Shown here in pieces: positions 21,401 to 32,443 of a DNA stretch of 64,000 bases. A program made the translations under genes and the position numbers. Source of the DNA: Lutraria lutraria (taxonomy: Eukaryota > Mollusca > Bivalvia > Venerida > Mactridae); NCBI GenBank assembly GCA_964023205.1, contig OZ026834.1, forward strand, positions 30,108,756 through 30,172,755. Reading direction: 5' to 3'. Position 1 is the first letter of the stretch, and every line of letters begins with the position of its first letter. Under the pieces are notes generated by a model. That model ran no database searches, had not been told where the DNA came from, and saw nothing but the letters and a program-made list of their open reading frames with translations.

Positions 21401-23331
21401 ACTGGTTCAAAATTACGAGTTCATCTGACTGGAAACTCTTGCTCATCTATATAAAACGAGCGAAAAGTTGGTATATTAGTCACAAGGACACGCAAATACA
21501 AAAAAGCAATAAAGCTCCATGCATATTTAATGAAACCTTTCGGTTTTTATGAAAAGGTCGAACGGAAGACACTATACAGAAATGAATATATTTAATAAAT
21601 GTTTTATTCATAATTGAATACATTAATCATAAAGAATTTTGAAGCTGACTTAAAACTCCGTTAATGAAGATAAGTCACGTGTTTTCCGCTCACAATTATG
21701 GGGTTAAACAGAAGTTAAACAAGGTGGGTGGGGGTGAAATTTTCAAATTATAGACATTAATTAAAGAAAGCGATAAATGTTTCTTCGGTACGCAGTGGAA
21801 ACTTATCACAAAAAAGGTTTGTGTCCGCCATTTTTTTGTCATTAAACTAATTGGGACAATTGTCAAGTTGTAATATGAAACATTTGCTTTTATGCCACAC
21901 GAGTTTGATAGTGCTGTCAAAGCGATATTTGAATAATAAGTTGTTGTTGGTCTTGAAAAAAAAAGAAAAAGCGTTAATTAAAATACAACAACCCTTTAGT
22001 TTTGAACCGAAACTCGTATTCTTCATACTTCGCTTTTAGAAAAAAAACAGTAGCCCATAAATGACGAAGTGTGTGAAAACTATTTTCTTCGTCTGTGAAA
22101 TTTTGTCTATTATCATAAATGGTGCGCTTAGACATCGTATAACACGTGCCATAGAAACATTGCAAAGTAAATTATTCATAATCCTTAACATAAAGTGCTT
22201 CGGTAAAAGTTATAAAATAGTCATTTGTGCGCATGCGTGAAATTTTACGACATATACGAATCGAATTCAGAGCAAAGGATGCTGAATTACCGTAAATGGT
22301 CCGATAAAACGTATTGTAGAAAGAATATGGCAGAATCGGAATGATTTCACGGTTCTTTTTCTCGTTGGCAACATAACATTAAGCTAATATGTTTAATGAA
22401 ACTATCTAGTGATTTCTATGCAACTAAGCTGAACAGTTCATGATGTACCATGATATTATGGCGAGTATACGACAATCAGGATTATATTTGATTGTGTTGT
22501 AGCCATAGGATGGGTCGAACGATGCGTATGATGCACCTTTACACTTAGATATTGACGCGATTGCACGATATGGAGTTGCTACGATAGCACTATGTGGATC
22601 GTTCGATTTCACAATGTAGATGGTGCGATTATAACGTGTCGGTGATATTATGGCACAATATAATTCGGGCAATTATACGATTGTAACATTGCTCGAAGAC
22701 GATGATGCGATAAAAATACGGTAATGCAGCGATTAGATGCAAGATTTGCCGTGAAAGTGTGATGACAAAAATAAAACATTTTGAAAAGTATGAAACAAGC
22801 AATTTGTAATGTTTGAAAATACTTTTTTCTTTTCGGTGTGTGTGTGTGTGTGAGGGGGGACTTTGGAAGTACAAAACACACAGTGCATACCTTTATGTCA
22901 TCAAAATCAGTAATGCCAAGTTGTGGTAATCTCGAGGCGTTAAGTATAGTAAGGTGTCGTCCAGTAATGAAATTCTTTTCGATACATTCCTGAGAAAAAA
23001 GTTTATATTTAAAATAAATATTTCAAATTAAAAAAGTACACTGAACAGTATCACAAATTAAATTCATCCAGTGTCAAGGTACTGGCGGTGGGTGGGGTAC
23101 TCTCATGAACAACAACACATTTGCTACTCCCAAAAGGATGTTGCCTTGAAGAGGTTGTACTGTACATAAGTAAAGGAAAAAATCCAAAAGACAAAGACAG
23201 CTTACACGATATTGCGGGAATCCTATTTCACAAATCCATTCAGCGATATCTTCGTTGTCCCAGTAGATACTCATTGGGACCCCGCATCTTTCATCCGCCT
23301 CTAATACATAGCGTGAAGGACCGGGATCCAT
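18437..23331 (-). CDS. Small SAM-domain protein resembling SAMD15 (3 exons, 133 aa)
   Basis: Exons on the - strand are 23331-23206 (42 codons), 22989-22891 (33 codons) and 18613-18437 (58 codons plus stop). Donors are CGT|GTAAGC and AAG|GTATGC. Acceptors are TTTTTTCTCAG and ATTTTACAG. Both introns are phase 0. The SAM domain spans about residues 24-89: YWDNEDIAEWICEIGFPQYR, then ECIEKNFITGRHLTILNAS, then RLPQLGITDFDDIKEISARI. The pattern FPQY-EC-NFI-GR-L-LPQLGITDF is the one I associate with the SAMD15 group. The C-terminal 45 residues (DPIIAYMEMKRRTGR, YQAFLNKYRRWYR) are basic. An in-frame TAG lies 51 bases before the ATG with no intervening ATG, supporting the start unless an upstream exon joins in. 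SAM domains mediate protein-protein oligomerisation; the partner is unknown. Human SAMD15 is, from memory, much longer at the N-terminus. Confidence 0.8.
19285..19492. mobile_element. MITE-like element, family F (TACTGT ends, CGTGGGGAT-rich)
   Basis: Left TACTGTATTTTCATTCATTT and right ATGATTCCACAGTA, with TA at both edges. GAAATCCACGAAAT and TTTCGTGGATGAGC form internal dyads. A second copy in the opposite orientation is at 25654-25853. The paired frames at 19342-19567 are by-products. It lies in intron 2 of the SAM gene. Confidence 0.75.
19613..20045 (+). repeat. Diverged local tandem array carrying an AACTGGTTCCCG / CGGGAACCAGTT palindrome
   Basis: Two and a half units of roughly 190 bp, each holding GATTTGTCTCCCTT (three times), an AACTGGTTC/GGGAACCAGTTTA block, and CGACAACTCTG. 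The palindromic core recurs elsewhere as a 70-bp TA-flanked element (28823-28892) and at 46762-46867. Confidence 0.6.
20985..21025 (+). repeat. Possible non-LTR retroelement 3' end
   Basis: AGAAAGGCACTATATAAATA resembles the GCGCTATATAAAT terminus seen at the 3' end of many LINE/SINE families. No coding remnant accompanies it. Confidence 0.3.
21026..22885. other. Rest of intron 2 of the SAM-domain gene
   Basis: No further gene seen. 22430-22740 is a patchy repeat-like stretch with recurring CGAT, GATTATA and GATGCGA motifs. A (GT)9 tract is at about 22836-22853. Frames at 21149-22881 show no domains. Confidence 0.4.
23100..23166 (-). mobile_element. Truncated family-A element in intron 1 of the SAM-domain gene
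   Basis: Carries GAACAACAACACATTTGCTA and the terminal GAAGAGGTTGTACTGTA of family A. The other end is missing. Confidence 0.6.
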
Positions 23332-23555
23332 AACGACTTGCCTAAAATCACTGGACCGGGTTCTAGTAGTTAGCCGCTACTGGTCCACGATTTGGTCGAG
23401 TGAGGATTTGTTTTCCTCGCGCCAAACACTTGCCGAAAAACGATTTACTAGTCTTAGTGAAGTATATGCACAAAATACCAAAACAGAATAAAAATGACAG
23501 CAGATGTATAGGCATTCAAACGTTAAAATGAAACGACGGCGCTGTAACCTCGCAA

Positions 23556-23592
23556 CCAATTACGTCATAACGCTTCTGACGTTATGACGTCA
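23556..23592 (-). promoter_or_regulatory. CCAAT and duplicated CRE sites upstream of the SAM-domain gene
   Basis: On the + strand it reads CCAATTACGTCATAACG, then a 4-nt gap, then TGACGTTATGACGTCATAA. The full palindrome TGACGTCA is at 23585-23592. The TACGTCATAACG half and its inverse form a larger dyad. It lies 225-261 bases before the start codon on the - strand, consistent with a proximal promoter responsive to CREB/ATF-type factors. Confidence 0.5.
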
Positions 23593-24694
23593 TAACTGGA
23601 CAATAACGAGTGGGAGTATTTTACAATTGATTGAAAAAAGCAGATTATCACTGATGAAGGCCTATCAGACGAAACGTATGTAATGTAATAAAAATCATAG
23701 TGTGTTAGCGTGATATTATTATTAAACAATTAAATGAACACAATGAATACCCTAAAAACTGAATATGCATACCTTAGGCTAAGACCTTAACAATAAAAAA
23801 ATAATTAAGACTGGCATTACCAATAATTATATTAATGAAAAATTAATAATAAAAAATAAAAATAATAAAAAGAAATAATAATGATGGTAATAAATGATTA
23901 TAATTATTACAACGATAATGATGGTAATAAATGATAATAAAAGTAATGATAATAATTGTGAATAATGGTAATTATATTCACTCGGAGATAATAATGATAA
24001 AACAGGAAGATGAAGACGAAAGAACAAGAAATTATAATAATTATGATAATATTCAACAATATCTATTTAGTTAAAAAAATATAATGCTGTTGCTGATGGT
24101 AAATATATATTGCAGATAAACAGATTATTTATACTTGCCTAAGGATAAGCTATTAGATGTAATACATGATGGCATATAACTACCGTTGTATTGTGCTTGC
24201 TTCGATGTTAATGTAAAGCTGATCTTTAAGGATTTAATCTAATTTCAACACTTCAACACTAGACAGATACATGAAGATATTCACAATGGAAATAACATTC
24301 TTCTCTTCTTGTGTTGACCCCGGTGTAACGTGCACATGACATGTTTTTGTATACGTGTATAAATGATATTTAAAGATTGTTTTCTTATACATTTGTATTT
24401 TATGCATTTCACCATGTATTATGTATTGCCAAAACCAAAATAAATATATCTATCTAACAGCAGCTCAGGAATCGCATCTGTTGTGCTGCATGTTCTACCA
24501 AACTCCGCAGCGGCAAGTATTATACCATGAAATTAAAATGACGTCATTTCAACTTTATACTAGGAATTCTGAAGGAGTTCTCGTTGAACTTACTGATTGG
24601 TTGATTATCACCTCAGCCTTTTAATTAACCAATGGCTATCGTCTGATCCTAGTCTCTATATCTCTGATCATTCTCTGATGCGATCACATGGTTC
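23593..24694. other. Intergenic, AT-rich with trinucleotide microsatellite
   Basis: 23821-24060 is an (AAT/ATG)-rich simple-sequence zone. The 66-aa frame across it is low-complexity. ATGACGTCAT occurs at 24538-24547. No gene seen. Confidence 0.5.
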
Positions 24695-24942
24695 GTGCTA
24701 ACTACTGTATGCTAGAGACATGCCTGTGGTAACTACTGTATGCTAGTGACATGCCTGTGGTAACTACTATATGCTAGAGACATGTCTGTGCTAACTACTG
24801 TATGCTAGAGACATGCCTGTGCTAACTACTGTGTGCTAGAGACATGCCTGTGCTAACTACTGTGTGCTAGAGACATGCCTGTGCTAACTACTGTATGCTA
24901 GAGACATGTCGGTGCTAACTACTGTATGCTAGAGACATGCCT
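24695..24942 (+). repeat. 31-bp minisatellite, 8 copies
   Basis: The unit is GTGCTAACTACTGTATGCTA followed by GAGACATGCCT. Eight units with single-base variants (GTGGTAAC, CTGTGTGC, ACATGTCG). Confidence 0.95.
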
Positions 24943-25248
24943 GTACTGTTTCCAATAAGTAGGCGTCTCTTTTTAATGGACATGAAATGTACTCGTAGAT
25001 TTCCTGGGTAATGATGAAATTCAAGCAACAAAACAGTAAAAATCTAACTAAGCGACCAATTCACTATATAAAGACCATCTCATTCTTATGACCACTCAGT
25101 ATTTTGGTACCTGGCTTTTCATATTATTATAATATTTCAGTCCTATGACCGCGTACCGGTTATCATATATTGATGATACTTCTTCAATACATCAACTGAT
25201 GAGACCATCTCCATAGCCTGGTTCCCGGCGTTTACTCAGTAGTATTCT

Positions 25249-25547
25249 CAATCGTAACTTGTCGGGTATTTCCGTAACTGAAAAAAACGTCTCATACATA
25301 ACTTTAGGGTTACAAATTTCGCTTATGCGGTTTCCGGTTGCTGCTTTTTCAACACTGGGCACTCGTTATCAAGAATCATTCTCAGAATTACAGACATTTA
25401 TACGTGGTTATCGTTCGCGATTGAAAATGTGCATCAAGTTCCCATTGAAAGAGAAACAGGTTGTTTCCATCGTGGGATTCCCAGGGTCAGCCATGATGGA
25501 ATGTACGAGGCATTTTACTTTAGACAAACATCGAGGAGTTCTGAATG
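25249..25547 (+). mobile_element. Family E MITE-like element, ~299 bp
   Basis: Starts CAATCGTAACTTGTCGGGTA and ends near AGGAGTTCTGAATG. It aligns along its length with the reverse complement of 36217-36517 (CATCAAGTTCC, TTGAAAGAGAAAC, GTCAGCCATGATG are shared). The 106-aa frame at 25259-25579 lies inside it and is not called as a gene. The right end and target duplication are eroded. Confidence 0.7.
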
Positions 25548-25653
25548 CAGTTCTCTGTGTAGCAGTTAGGGGCAGGTAATCCAGGCTACCACCTCGGTAC
25601 AAGGGACCTTCAATGTTCCTACAGGTGGTTCAATATTGAGGGTTTTCTGTAGT

Positions 25654-25853
25654 TACTGTGGAATCATTAATTTCGTTGCGGATTTAATTTCGTGGGTCGA
25701 CACATCCACGAAATCAAATCCCAACGAATTTAAATTCAGATAAAGCATTTCTTTTCAAAAATCAAAATCCACAAATTAATGTTCCCACGAAATAGCCATT
25801 TTAGTAAAAACCACGAAAATTGAGCCCCAACGAAAATAAATGAAAATACAGTA
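25654..25853. mobile_element. MITE-like element, family F, second copy
   Basis: Left TACTGTGGAATCATTAATTT and right AAATGAAAATACAGTA with TA edges. Inverted relative to the copy at 19285-19492. Confidence 0.75.
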
Positions 25854-28309
25854 TATTCCAATACTTTTATATATATGAGGAACATGTTTGGGATGTTATT
25901 TTAGAAAAATGATTATTGCTTTTTCTAGCAATGAAGTGCCGACCATTGCTTAGGGCACGCCAACTATGGTTGTAATAGAATAGATAAGTGGTGTATGAAG
26001 AGGAGATCTAATCTGTAGAGAGGTCTACTCACTAAGTTTTGTCTGCACGTTGCGTTCATACAACTAAAGACGAACGGTCAACACACGACAGACTATTGTA
26101 AATAACATTGCAACCGTCTGCAGACATTAAATGAAACATTTCACGAATGGTATGTTCTGCTTAGTGACGACGTGGCGTGAAAGATGCAAGTAAAACATGT
26201 CTTGGGATAATAATCCATGCTTTATCATTGATGCACTTGTATTGAATGTGTTTGTGCTAGACATCGATCCGGTCCGGGTGCACGGCATGGACGGATTTTA
26301 TTCTGATATACTCGTGCAAATGCATGATAAATCGAGATTTTATGTATTTTCAATGATACTGTGTGACTCACATTTATATATTACCGTGCAAGCGCTTTCG
26401 ATCCCTTGATTGAATGATTTCTGATAGATAGAATCGAACAAGTTGCACTTAATGACGTTTTTTTCTTGCATTTGTTAGCAAAAGCTCGCTCAATGATTAA
26501 GTTTTATTATTAAGCAAATTGAAAGTAAAACAGAATGAACCCGCATATAAGGCGCGTTTTCATGTACTAATGAACAATTATTGTTTCATTTGAACAACAT
26601 AATCAACAGAAGAATATGAAACGCAGCAAGTGTATACTAGTGTTACCAATTCAACATGTATTCTGATTATAGCCAGTAGTTCGCACTGATAAGATTTTAA
26701 CAATTACCCGGTTTATAACAATTCCGGACCCTGTATGTTTTATGCCAAACCTTAGCTTGAAAATAGCAAATAATACACTATGTAAAGAATTCGTCAATTA
26801 CCGTACTTCTCTTTGAGAAAGCTTACAATAGAACAATAACTATATGGGCTTTCCGTGGCGACTTACAGTAGAAACTGATCCGAGGCGCGATCACTAGCTT
26901 TGCAAGATCAATAAATGTCTCATTTTCTATGCGGAACCAAGTTGCAGATGCGTCGTTTTTAGAAGCTAGTCACACACGCTCTCTCGAACGATATTTTAGA
27001 AGTCACAGACGACATGTAAAACCGGACATATTAGGAGCGTCTGTGACAACGTTGACATAAAATTTGTGATGTGTTGACCTACTAAACTGACAACTTTGTG
27101 GTGCATTGTGATTATTCAGTTCTAATTCGTCGTCTGCTTTTCTTGTAATATCTCTACCAGCGCTTTTATCATACGACAGTTGATTGCTTAAATTCAAAAT
27201 GGCCGTCGGAGCATGCGCGTCAGTGATGGCGAAGTTCCGAAATGTCCTAGCTAGGATGTGAGGGGAAATGGCAGGTAAGAATTATATGCATGTACCAATT
27301 TACACTTATATGAATATTCAACTTTAAACCTACAAACACCTTTGTTAAGTATATATATTTACCATCAGAATAAACATCATTTTTCAGATTATATATTGTG
27401 TTGGAATTTTTTAAGTTCCAACCACAATTGGACGTCAATATGTGATTCATCTGGACATATTTAAACATATTTTAGCTTTCGATAAGTTTTTGTAATTGAT
27501 TTCAAAACACATTTCGACAAAAATATCTAAGCTGATCTTTATTGGAAATAGCGGAACACCGCCGTTTATTGATCGGATCGAAAGTATATGTTTGCGGTCT
27601 CAGATCCATTTTCGTGTATTGAAAATGCAACGAAGCACTAGTGTCGTATATTATTAATAAGAATATTGTATTGCGTTATGCAACACGAAACTAAACTAAA
27701 TTCATCGGAGACAAGATATTATTGATTCGCTCGTAAATATTTTTGCGATCGATACATGAAAATAATACGGCTTTGGAATGGCTTAACATCTCTTGGCATC
27801 GCTAATAAAAGCTTGTTTTTATTGTTATTGAACTGAAAAATCTATATTTACTCTGAACCGTCTACATTTAGCGTGGCTCAGAATTTCTATAAAATGGCTA
27901 CGTTTGACTTTATACTAAACATTATGTACTAAAAAATATTGTATCTACTTTCATGTGTGGTTTTAAAAAAATTGAAATTGGCTGATGAAATGAAAAAGTT
28001 TGAAGCTGTTGTATTGGTATCACATACTATGAATCACCCTGTAGCAATGTATAATATTACACTAGTTACACTCCTAACAGACAATCTATGCCCAGCCTTT
28101 AATCACGATCTTATAGTTCTAAACAAACGTGTAGGCAGGTCTAATAAATATGCAAATTACAATTAATATTTGTACCAAGGAACGGTCTGTTTGTCTGTCT
28201 AAATTCAAATGATTGGTAAATCCGGGTTCCAGTACCTGAAAGGTTAACGGTTCTTAACATTCGGACTAATCCCTTTTTTGGAATATAGGATTCTGTGACT
28301 TGATTATGT
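25854..28309. other. Intergenic; possible promoter near 27195
   Basis: AATTCAAAATGGCCGTCGGA at 27190-27209 resembles a YY1-type element, followed by GCATGCGCG. Further on, AAATGGCAG|GTAAGAA at 27265-27280 could be a tiny first exon with a donor. No matching second exon was found, so no gene is called. Frames at 26197-26409, 27003-27197, 27247-27468 and 27939-28166 lack motifs. Confidence 0.3.
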
Positions 28310-28486
28310 ATATAATGTCGAACTTGTGAAAAAAGACCATCCTTGTGGAAAACATAATATGGTCTTTATTGACAGTTGACCTTTATTCTGAGATTATTTT
28401 GTTATAAACAACCAATGAAAGTACATTTGTATCTAAATAATTACCTTTATTCGGGGGTGGCCACTAACGCAGGTTGACTGTACAGA
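28310..28486 (+). mobile_element. MITE-like element, family B
   Basis: TGTCGAACTTGTGAAAAAAG at the left, GCAGGTTGACTGTA at the right, and TGGTCTTTATTGACAGTTG inside. Diverged. Confidence 0.5.
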
Positions 28487-28717
28487 CAAACCTGTTAAAA
28501 TCGTCCTTAAAAAGTTGAAAAGGAACATAACCTTATGCATGGATAGTCACCATTATCTAGATATAATTTGGGTCCGTTATAGAAAAGAAAGTCATGTCAA
28601 AGAGCTGTAGTTGACTGAATGTGTCCCTTATTCACAAGTGGTCGTTAAAAAGAGTTTTATTGTGACTAGTTTTAATCAAACTTCGATTTGTAGTTTTTAA
28701 ACATATACAGTATAACA

Positions 28718-28930
28718 CTGTTATCGTGAACTAACCACCGGAAGTGATCGCTTTACCTCCACGCTGAAGAGCATCAAAGGGAGGTAAATATAAGGGGAAG
28801 TAACAACGGTTATGAAACTGGATAAACTGGTTCCCGTTGACTTGTGTGTACAAGCCTTTGGTGCACTGCATCATGGAACGGGAACCAGTTTAGAAACTGG
28901 ACTAAAGCGGAGAAGTGGTTATAGCGGAGA
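28718..28930. mobile_element. MITE-like element (family C) containing a 70-bp TA-flanked palindromic insert
   Basis: The outer element begins ACAGTATAACACTGTTATCG and ends near GGTTATAGCGGAGAACC. Inside, 28823-28892 runs TAAACTGGTTCCCGTTGACT...AACGGGAACCAGTTTA with perfect 15-nt inverted ends and TA at both edges. A related arrangement is at 46717-46900. Confidence 0.55.
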
Positions 28931-29036
28931 ACCTACCCTTCTTAATTTAATTTAAGTGGGATTAACCCCGTTTGTTCAATGATGTTTCGGTTATGTACGA
29001 CGGTCGGTTCACCTAACCAGTGTTCATGGACTGTAT

Positions 29037-29290
29037 TACAGTATAACCTCTGTAGAGCAACATCCCGTGGGAGCCACAAATATTGGCTGTTGTTTAGAGG
29101 TTGTTGCTCTACAGAGGTTAAATTTATAGTAAATATCAGCTTAGGGAAATTTTGATGGTGTTGTTATAGAGATGTTGTTGCTCTGCAGAGGTTAAATTTA
29201 TAGTAAATATCAGCTAAGAAACATTTTGAAGGTGTTGTTATAGAGAGGTTGTTGCTCAACAGAGGGCCGCTCTGGAGAGGGATTAATGTA
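29037..29290 (+). mobile_element. Family A MITE-like element, expanded (2-3 internal units)
   Basis: Starts TACAGTATAACCTCTGTAGA and ends CTCTGGAGAGGGATTAATGTA. Internal units run GAGGTTGTTGCTCTACAGAG, TTAAATTTATAGTAAATATC, AGC, GGTGTTGTTATAGAG. Confidence 0.8.
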
Positions 29291-30385
29291 TAACCAAAAA
29301 CTAATCCTAATTTCATTGGATACAGTGAGACACGGATATAATGAACTTATCATTCGGATTCACGTGAATACACTATAACCGTGTTCTACTGTAGATGTAT
29401 TCATTAAGCTGAGAATTGTTTTTCATTCATTTCAACCATTTCGAGTCTTAGATAGTCATTTGTTAGTTCGTTCATTTCATCTCAACCGTTTCTACCGTAC
29501 TTGCTTATACATACATGTAGTAAATCTTTGAATATGTTTCCAGCCATCCTATACTTAACCCTGATTGTCAGTGTGGTTAGATATAAACCAGCTCGACATA
29601 CTTAAGGGTAACAGACCCTAATACAAACCCTAATACAAACGATCAAAAGTTAGAGATACCTGATCCTTATATATTGACATTCAAATATAATTGATTAAAC
29701 ATAAACTTTCAACAATGCAACATTTTGAAATATTGGACCCGGTTCAGTTTTATTTGACTTTACACCATAAAGGGAGGTAATTTTACTAACTAATACTCTC
29801 CCTTTTCTATGATTAGCATTTTTTAATTTCGAGTTTACACATTCCAAAATTACGCAATTCAGAAAAAGCTTGTGGTGAATGATTTAATAATGATTCAAAG
29901 AAAATAAAAAATAGTTTAATAGTAATGAATGCTTATAATAGGGTCAATCTGATTAAAATCATATCCTTAAACCCGCTACGCTATGAGGATCTGAAGACGA
30001 CCTATAGAAGGTCACCTCAGGTGACCTTTTCCACTAGCCAATCAGCGCCTTACTTTCATAATTCTGAAAGTGATCTGATTCTATTTTTAACCGCAGTTAA
30101 AACAATATTTGACTTGTAGTTATCACGAACACCTATTCTTACGCAACTAAATGTAATGATAGCGCCCATGTGACATGCGTGTTTATTAAATTTTCTGTAC
30201 TACTATGGCCGAATCGATCAGGATTACTAAAAAATCAAAATGTGGTCGCAGACAAATATGTTATACGTAATTTAACGTTTACTAACGTTTAAATAACATC
30301 GTCAGGTAGAAAGTTCATTCGGCCAAAGTACCGATGAAACGAGTTATACGATTGGCTGAATTATAAATAGATATAAATAGTGATC
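29291..30385. other. Intergenic; putative promoter side of the exon at 30386
   Basis: No gene is supported over this stretch. The 64-aa frame at 29925-30119 lacks motifs. A GACCTATAGAAGGTCACCTC / AGGTGACCTTTTC dyad is near 30000-30030. Confidence 0.35.
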
Positions 30386-30481
30386 ATGGAAATTCCGACT
30401 TTTGAAAATAGAAACTGGTATAGGCCGTCATCAGATCTTGCCGTAAGGAAGATCGAATACTTTAGTCAGATTGATAATAGG
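30386..30481 (+). CDS. Likely first coding exon of an unrecognised gene
   Basis: The ATG at 30386 (GTGATC-ATG-GAA) opens 32 codons, MEIPTFENRNWYRPSSDLAV then RKIEYFSQIDNR, ending exactly at AGG|GTATGTAAT, a strong splice donor in phase 0. The peptide is polar and aromatic-rich and looks like a real N-terminus. A possible terminal exon follows at 30851-30931: acceptor CTTCTTCTCAATAG, phase 0, 26 residues HEKRSSHHEFIKKKAQSNID... and stop TAG. The joined 58-aa product would be very small, and a longer gene with distant exons is just as possible. I recognise no family. Confidence 0.4.
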
Positions 30482-30850
30482 GTATGTAATCCTTAAGGTC
30501 TACTGTGAGCTATATTTCGAATCAGTTTATAGTCTCTGCAATTTGAAGTAATTTTGTCTTATAAGTGGTATGTGATAACTTTTGTTCTGTTCTAACTCAG
30601 ATCTGTTTGGTTGTTTGGTTGACACAGTACATGCCAGTTTCTGTCATATTGCAATCATCTACTATTTTTACACGTTTTGACCTCTGTTGGCTTTAGTGTC
30701 ATATGTTTTCGCGACTTCCAACAAATTCAAAAATATAATTTATATAATTTTTATTCTTAATTACTATACCTAATCATGCAAATGAAAAGCAAGAAATGAT
30801 TGCATACTGAGAATTATCAATAACATCACCGAATCACTTCTTCTCAATAG

Positions 30851-30931
30851 CATGAGAAACGAAGCAGTCACCATGAGTTCATCAAGAAAAAAGCACAATC
30901 CAATATTGATGGTTACTTGATATATATCTAG
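30851..30931 (+). CDS. Candidate terminal exon paired with 30386-30481
   Basis: A pyrimidine-rich acceptor (CACTTCTTCTCAATAG) is followed by 26 codons in phase 0 (HEFIKKKAQSNIDGYLIYI at the end) and TAG at 30929-30931. It is supported only by the splice site and phase. The - strand frame at 30770-30985 overlaps and is hydrophobic without a motif. Confidence 0.2.
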   Translation, partial: HEKRSSHHEFIKKKAQSNIDGYLIYI

Positions 30932-31208
30932 TTTTCCACCAACAAGGCGATTTGCAATGGAGAGAAAAATATCAGAAATCTTCACATTATTGATTATATT
31001 GACATTTCATACAGCCTGCTTTTCTATGGAGTTAAGTCACACGAAGGTAATGGCGACATGTATCCGTTCTTATGAGCTAAGTTGAAATCAAACGTATTTT
31101 TCTCCTTTATGGGGCTTATGTCATTCAGTATAGAAATACTATGTAAGATATAAGTAGACGTTCATTGTTCACTTAGAATTCATTACATATTCTTATGTAC
31201 TATATACA

Positions 31209-31390
31209 TACAGTATAACATCTCCAGATCAGCCCTCTCTTGAGCAACAACCTCCCTTCAACAACAACATGAATTTTTCCCACTGCACGATTTAATTAAT
31301 AATTTAACCTCTGTGTAGAAACAACATTTCAACAACAAAACATGATTTTGCTTCTCCCAAAGAGTGTTGCTTTGGAGAGGCAGCACTGTA
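31209..31390 (-). mobile_element. Family A MITE-like element, unexpanded
   Basis: TACAGTATAACATCTCCAGA to TTTGGAGAGGCAGCACTGTA with TA edges. AACAACAACATGAATTTTTC and GCACGATTTAATTAATAATT form the interior, with no 74-bp unit array. Confidence 0.75.
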
Positions 31391-31925
31391 CATGTACATG
31401 TACGTGTATATCTAGCAATGAGAGCAAAAAACAGGTCTAGCCTTTTTACCTATATGTATTTATACATCTTCAGATATATTGATTTATACTCACTTAAAAA
31501 AGAAATACACTAGAAAACTTACAATAAAACCATTATATCCATATCTCTACGTATCGAAAGCAACCAAATAAAGAGGGGCGTCTTCAACTGTTTGCTAGAA
31601 TTTGTACTAGTACTGTAGTACATGTGCATGCTTATAAAATCAATGATGGTTCTATGTAACTGTATATAATTTATAGTGCTGGTTATTAGTACATTGTAAT
31701 TTTAAACTATTTGACTTTGTCACCGATATACACGCTGTCTATATATTACAGGCCAGGGTCACTCAAATTTGAAAGACCCTGTACAGGTCAATCTGATATC
31801 AAACTGTTTTGAGAAAGACGTGTATTTTAAGTCTTATTTTATTATTTCCTTACATGCAAAACACCATTATTGGAACCAAGAACTCGAAAAAACCAATGCT
31901 GTAAAACCACTTCAATAAATGAAAA

Positions 31926-32331
31926 GTCACCTCAATATACGAATAAAGGCCGTTTTCGGTCTCACCTCAATATACAAGTAAAGGCCGTTTTCGGTCTCAC
32001 CTCAATATACGAATAAAGGCCGTTTTTCGGTCTCACCTCAATATACAAGTAAAGACCGTTTTCGGTCTCACCTCAATATACGAATAAAGGCCGTTTTTCG
32101 GTCTCACCTCAATATACAAGTAAAGGCCGTTTTTCGGTCTCACCTCAATATACAAGTAAAGGCCGTTTTCGGTCTCACCTCAATATACAAGTAAAGGCCG
32201 TTTTCGGTCTCACCTCAATATACAAGTAAAGGCCGTTCTCGGTCTCACATCAATATACGAATAAAGGCCGTTTTCGGTCTCACCTCAATATACGGTCTCA
32301 CCTCAATAAACAAGTAAAGACCATACTTCGG
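31926..32331 (+). repeat. 35-bp minisatellite with alternating unit types, about 12 copies
   Basis: The unit is GGTCTCACCTCAATATACAA followed by GTAAAGGCCGTTTTC. ATACGAATAAAGG and ATACAAGTAAAGG types strictly alternate over the first six copies, then the second type runs four times. One unit near 32290 is internally truncated. Confidence 0.95.
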
Positions 32332-32443
32332 TAACACAGCAATCATCAGGAAAATACCGTATTTCGGTCCCACAAGTGACTTTAATATCGTTTTTTTTAC
32401 TGTAGTGAATGTATAAAAGTGAAAGTGTATACAACAACTATAA

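Noticed and set aside
24695..24942. CRISPR-like regular repeats
   Set aside because: Contiguous 31-bp tandem units without spacers, in a eukaryotic context.
25259..25579. 106-aa + strand reading frame
   Set aside because: It coincides with a family-E interspersed element that recurs at 36217-36517, where the frame is broken, so the openness is chance.
27003..27197. 64-aa - strand frame with protein-like text
   Set aside because: No ATG, no donor or acceptor fitting an exon, and it lies opposite a promoter-like motif. Kept only as a low-priority possibility.
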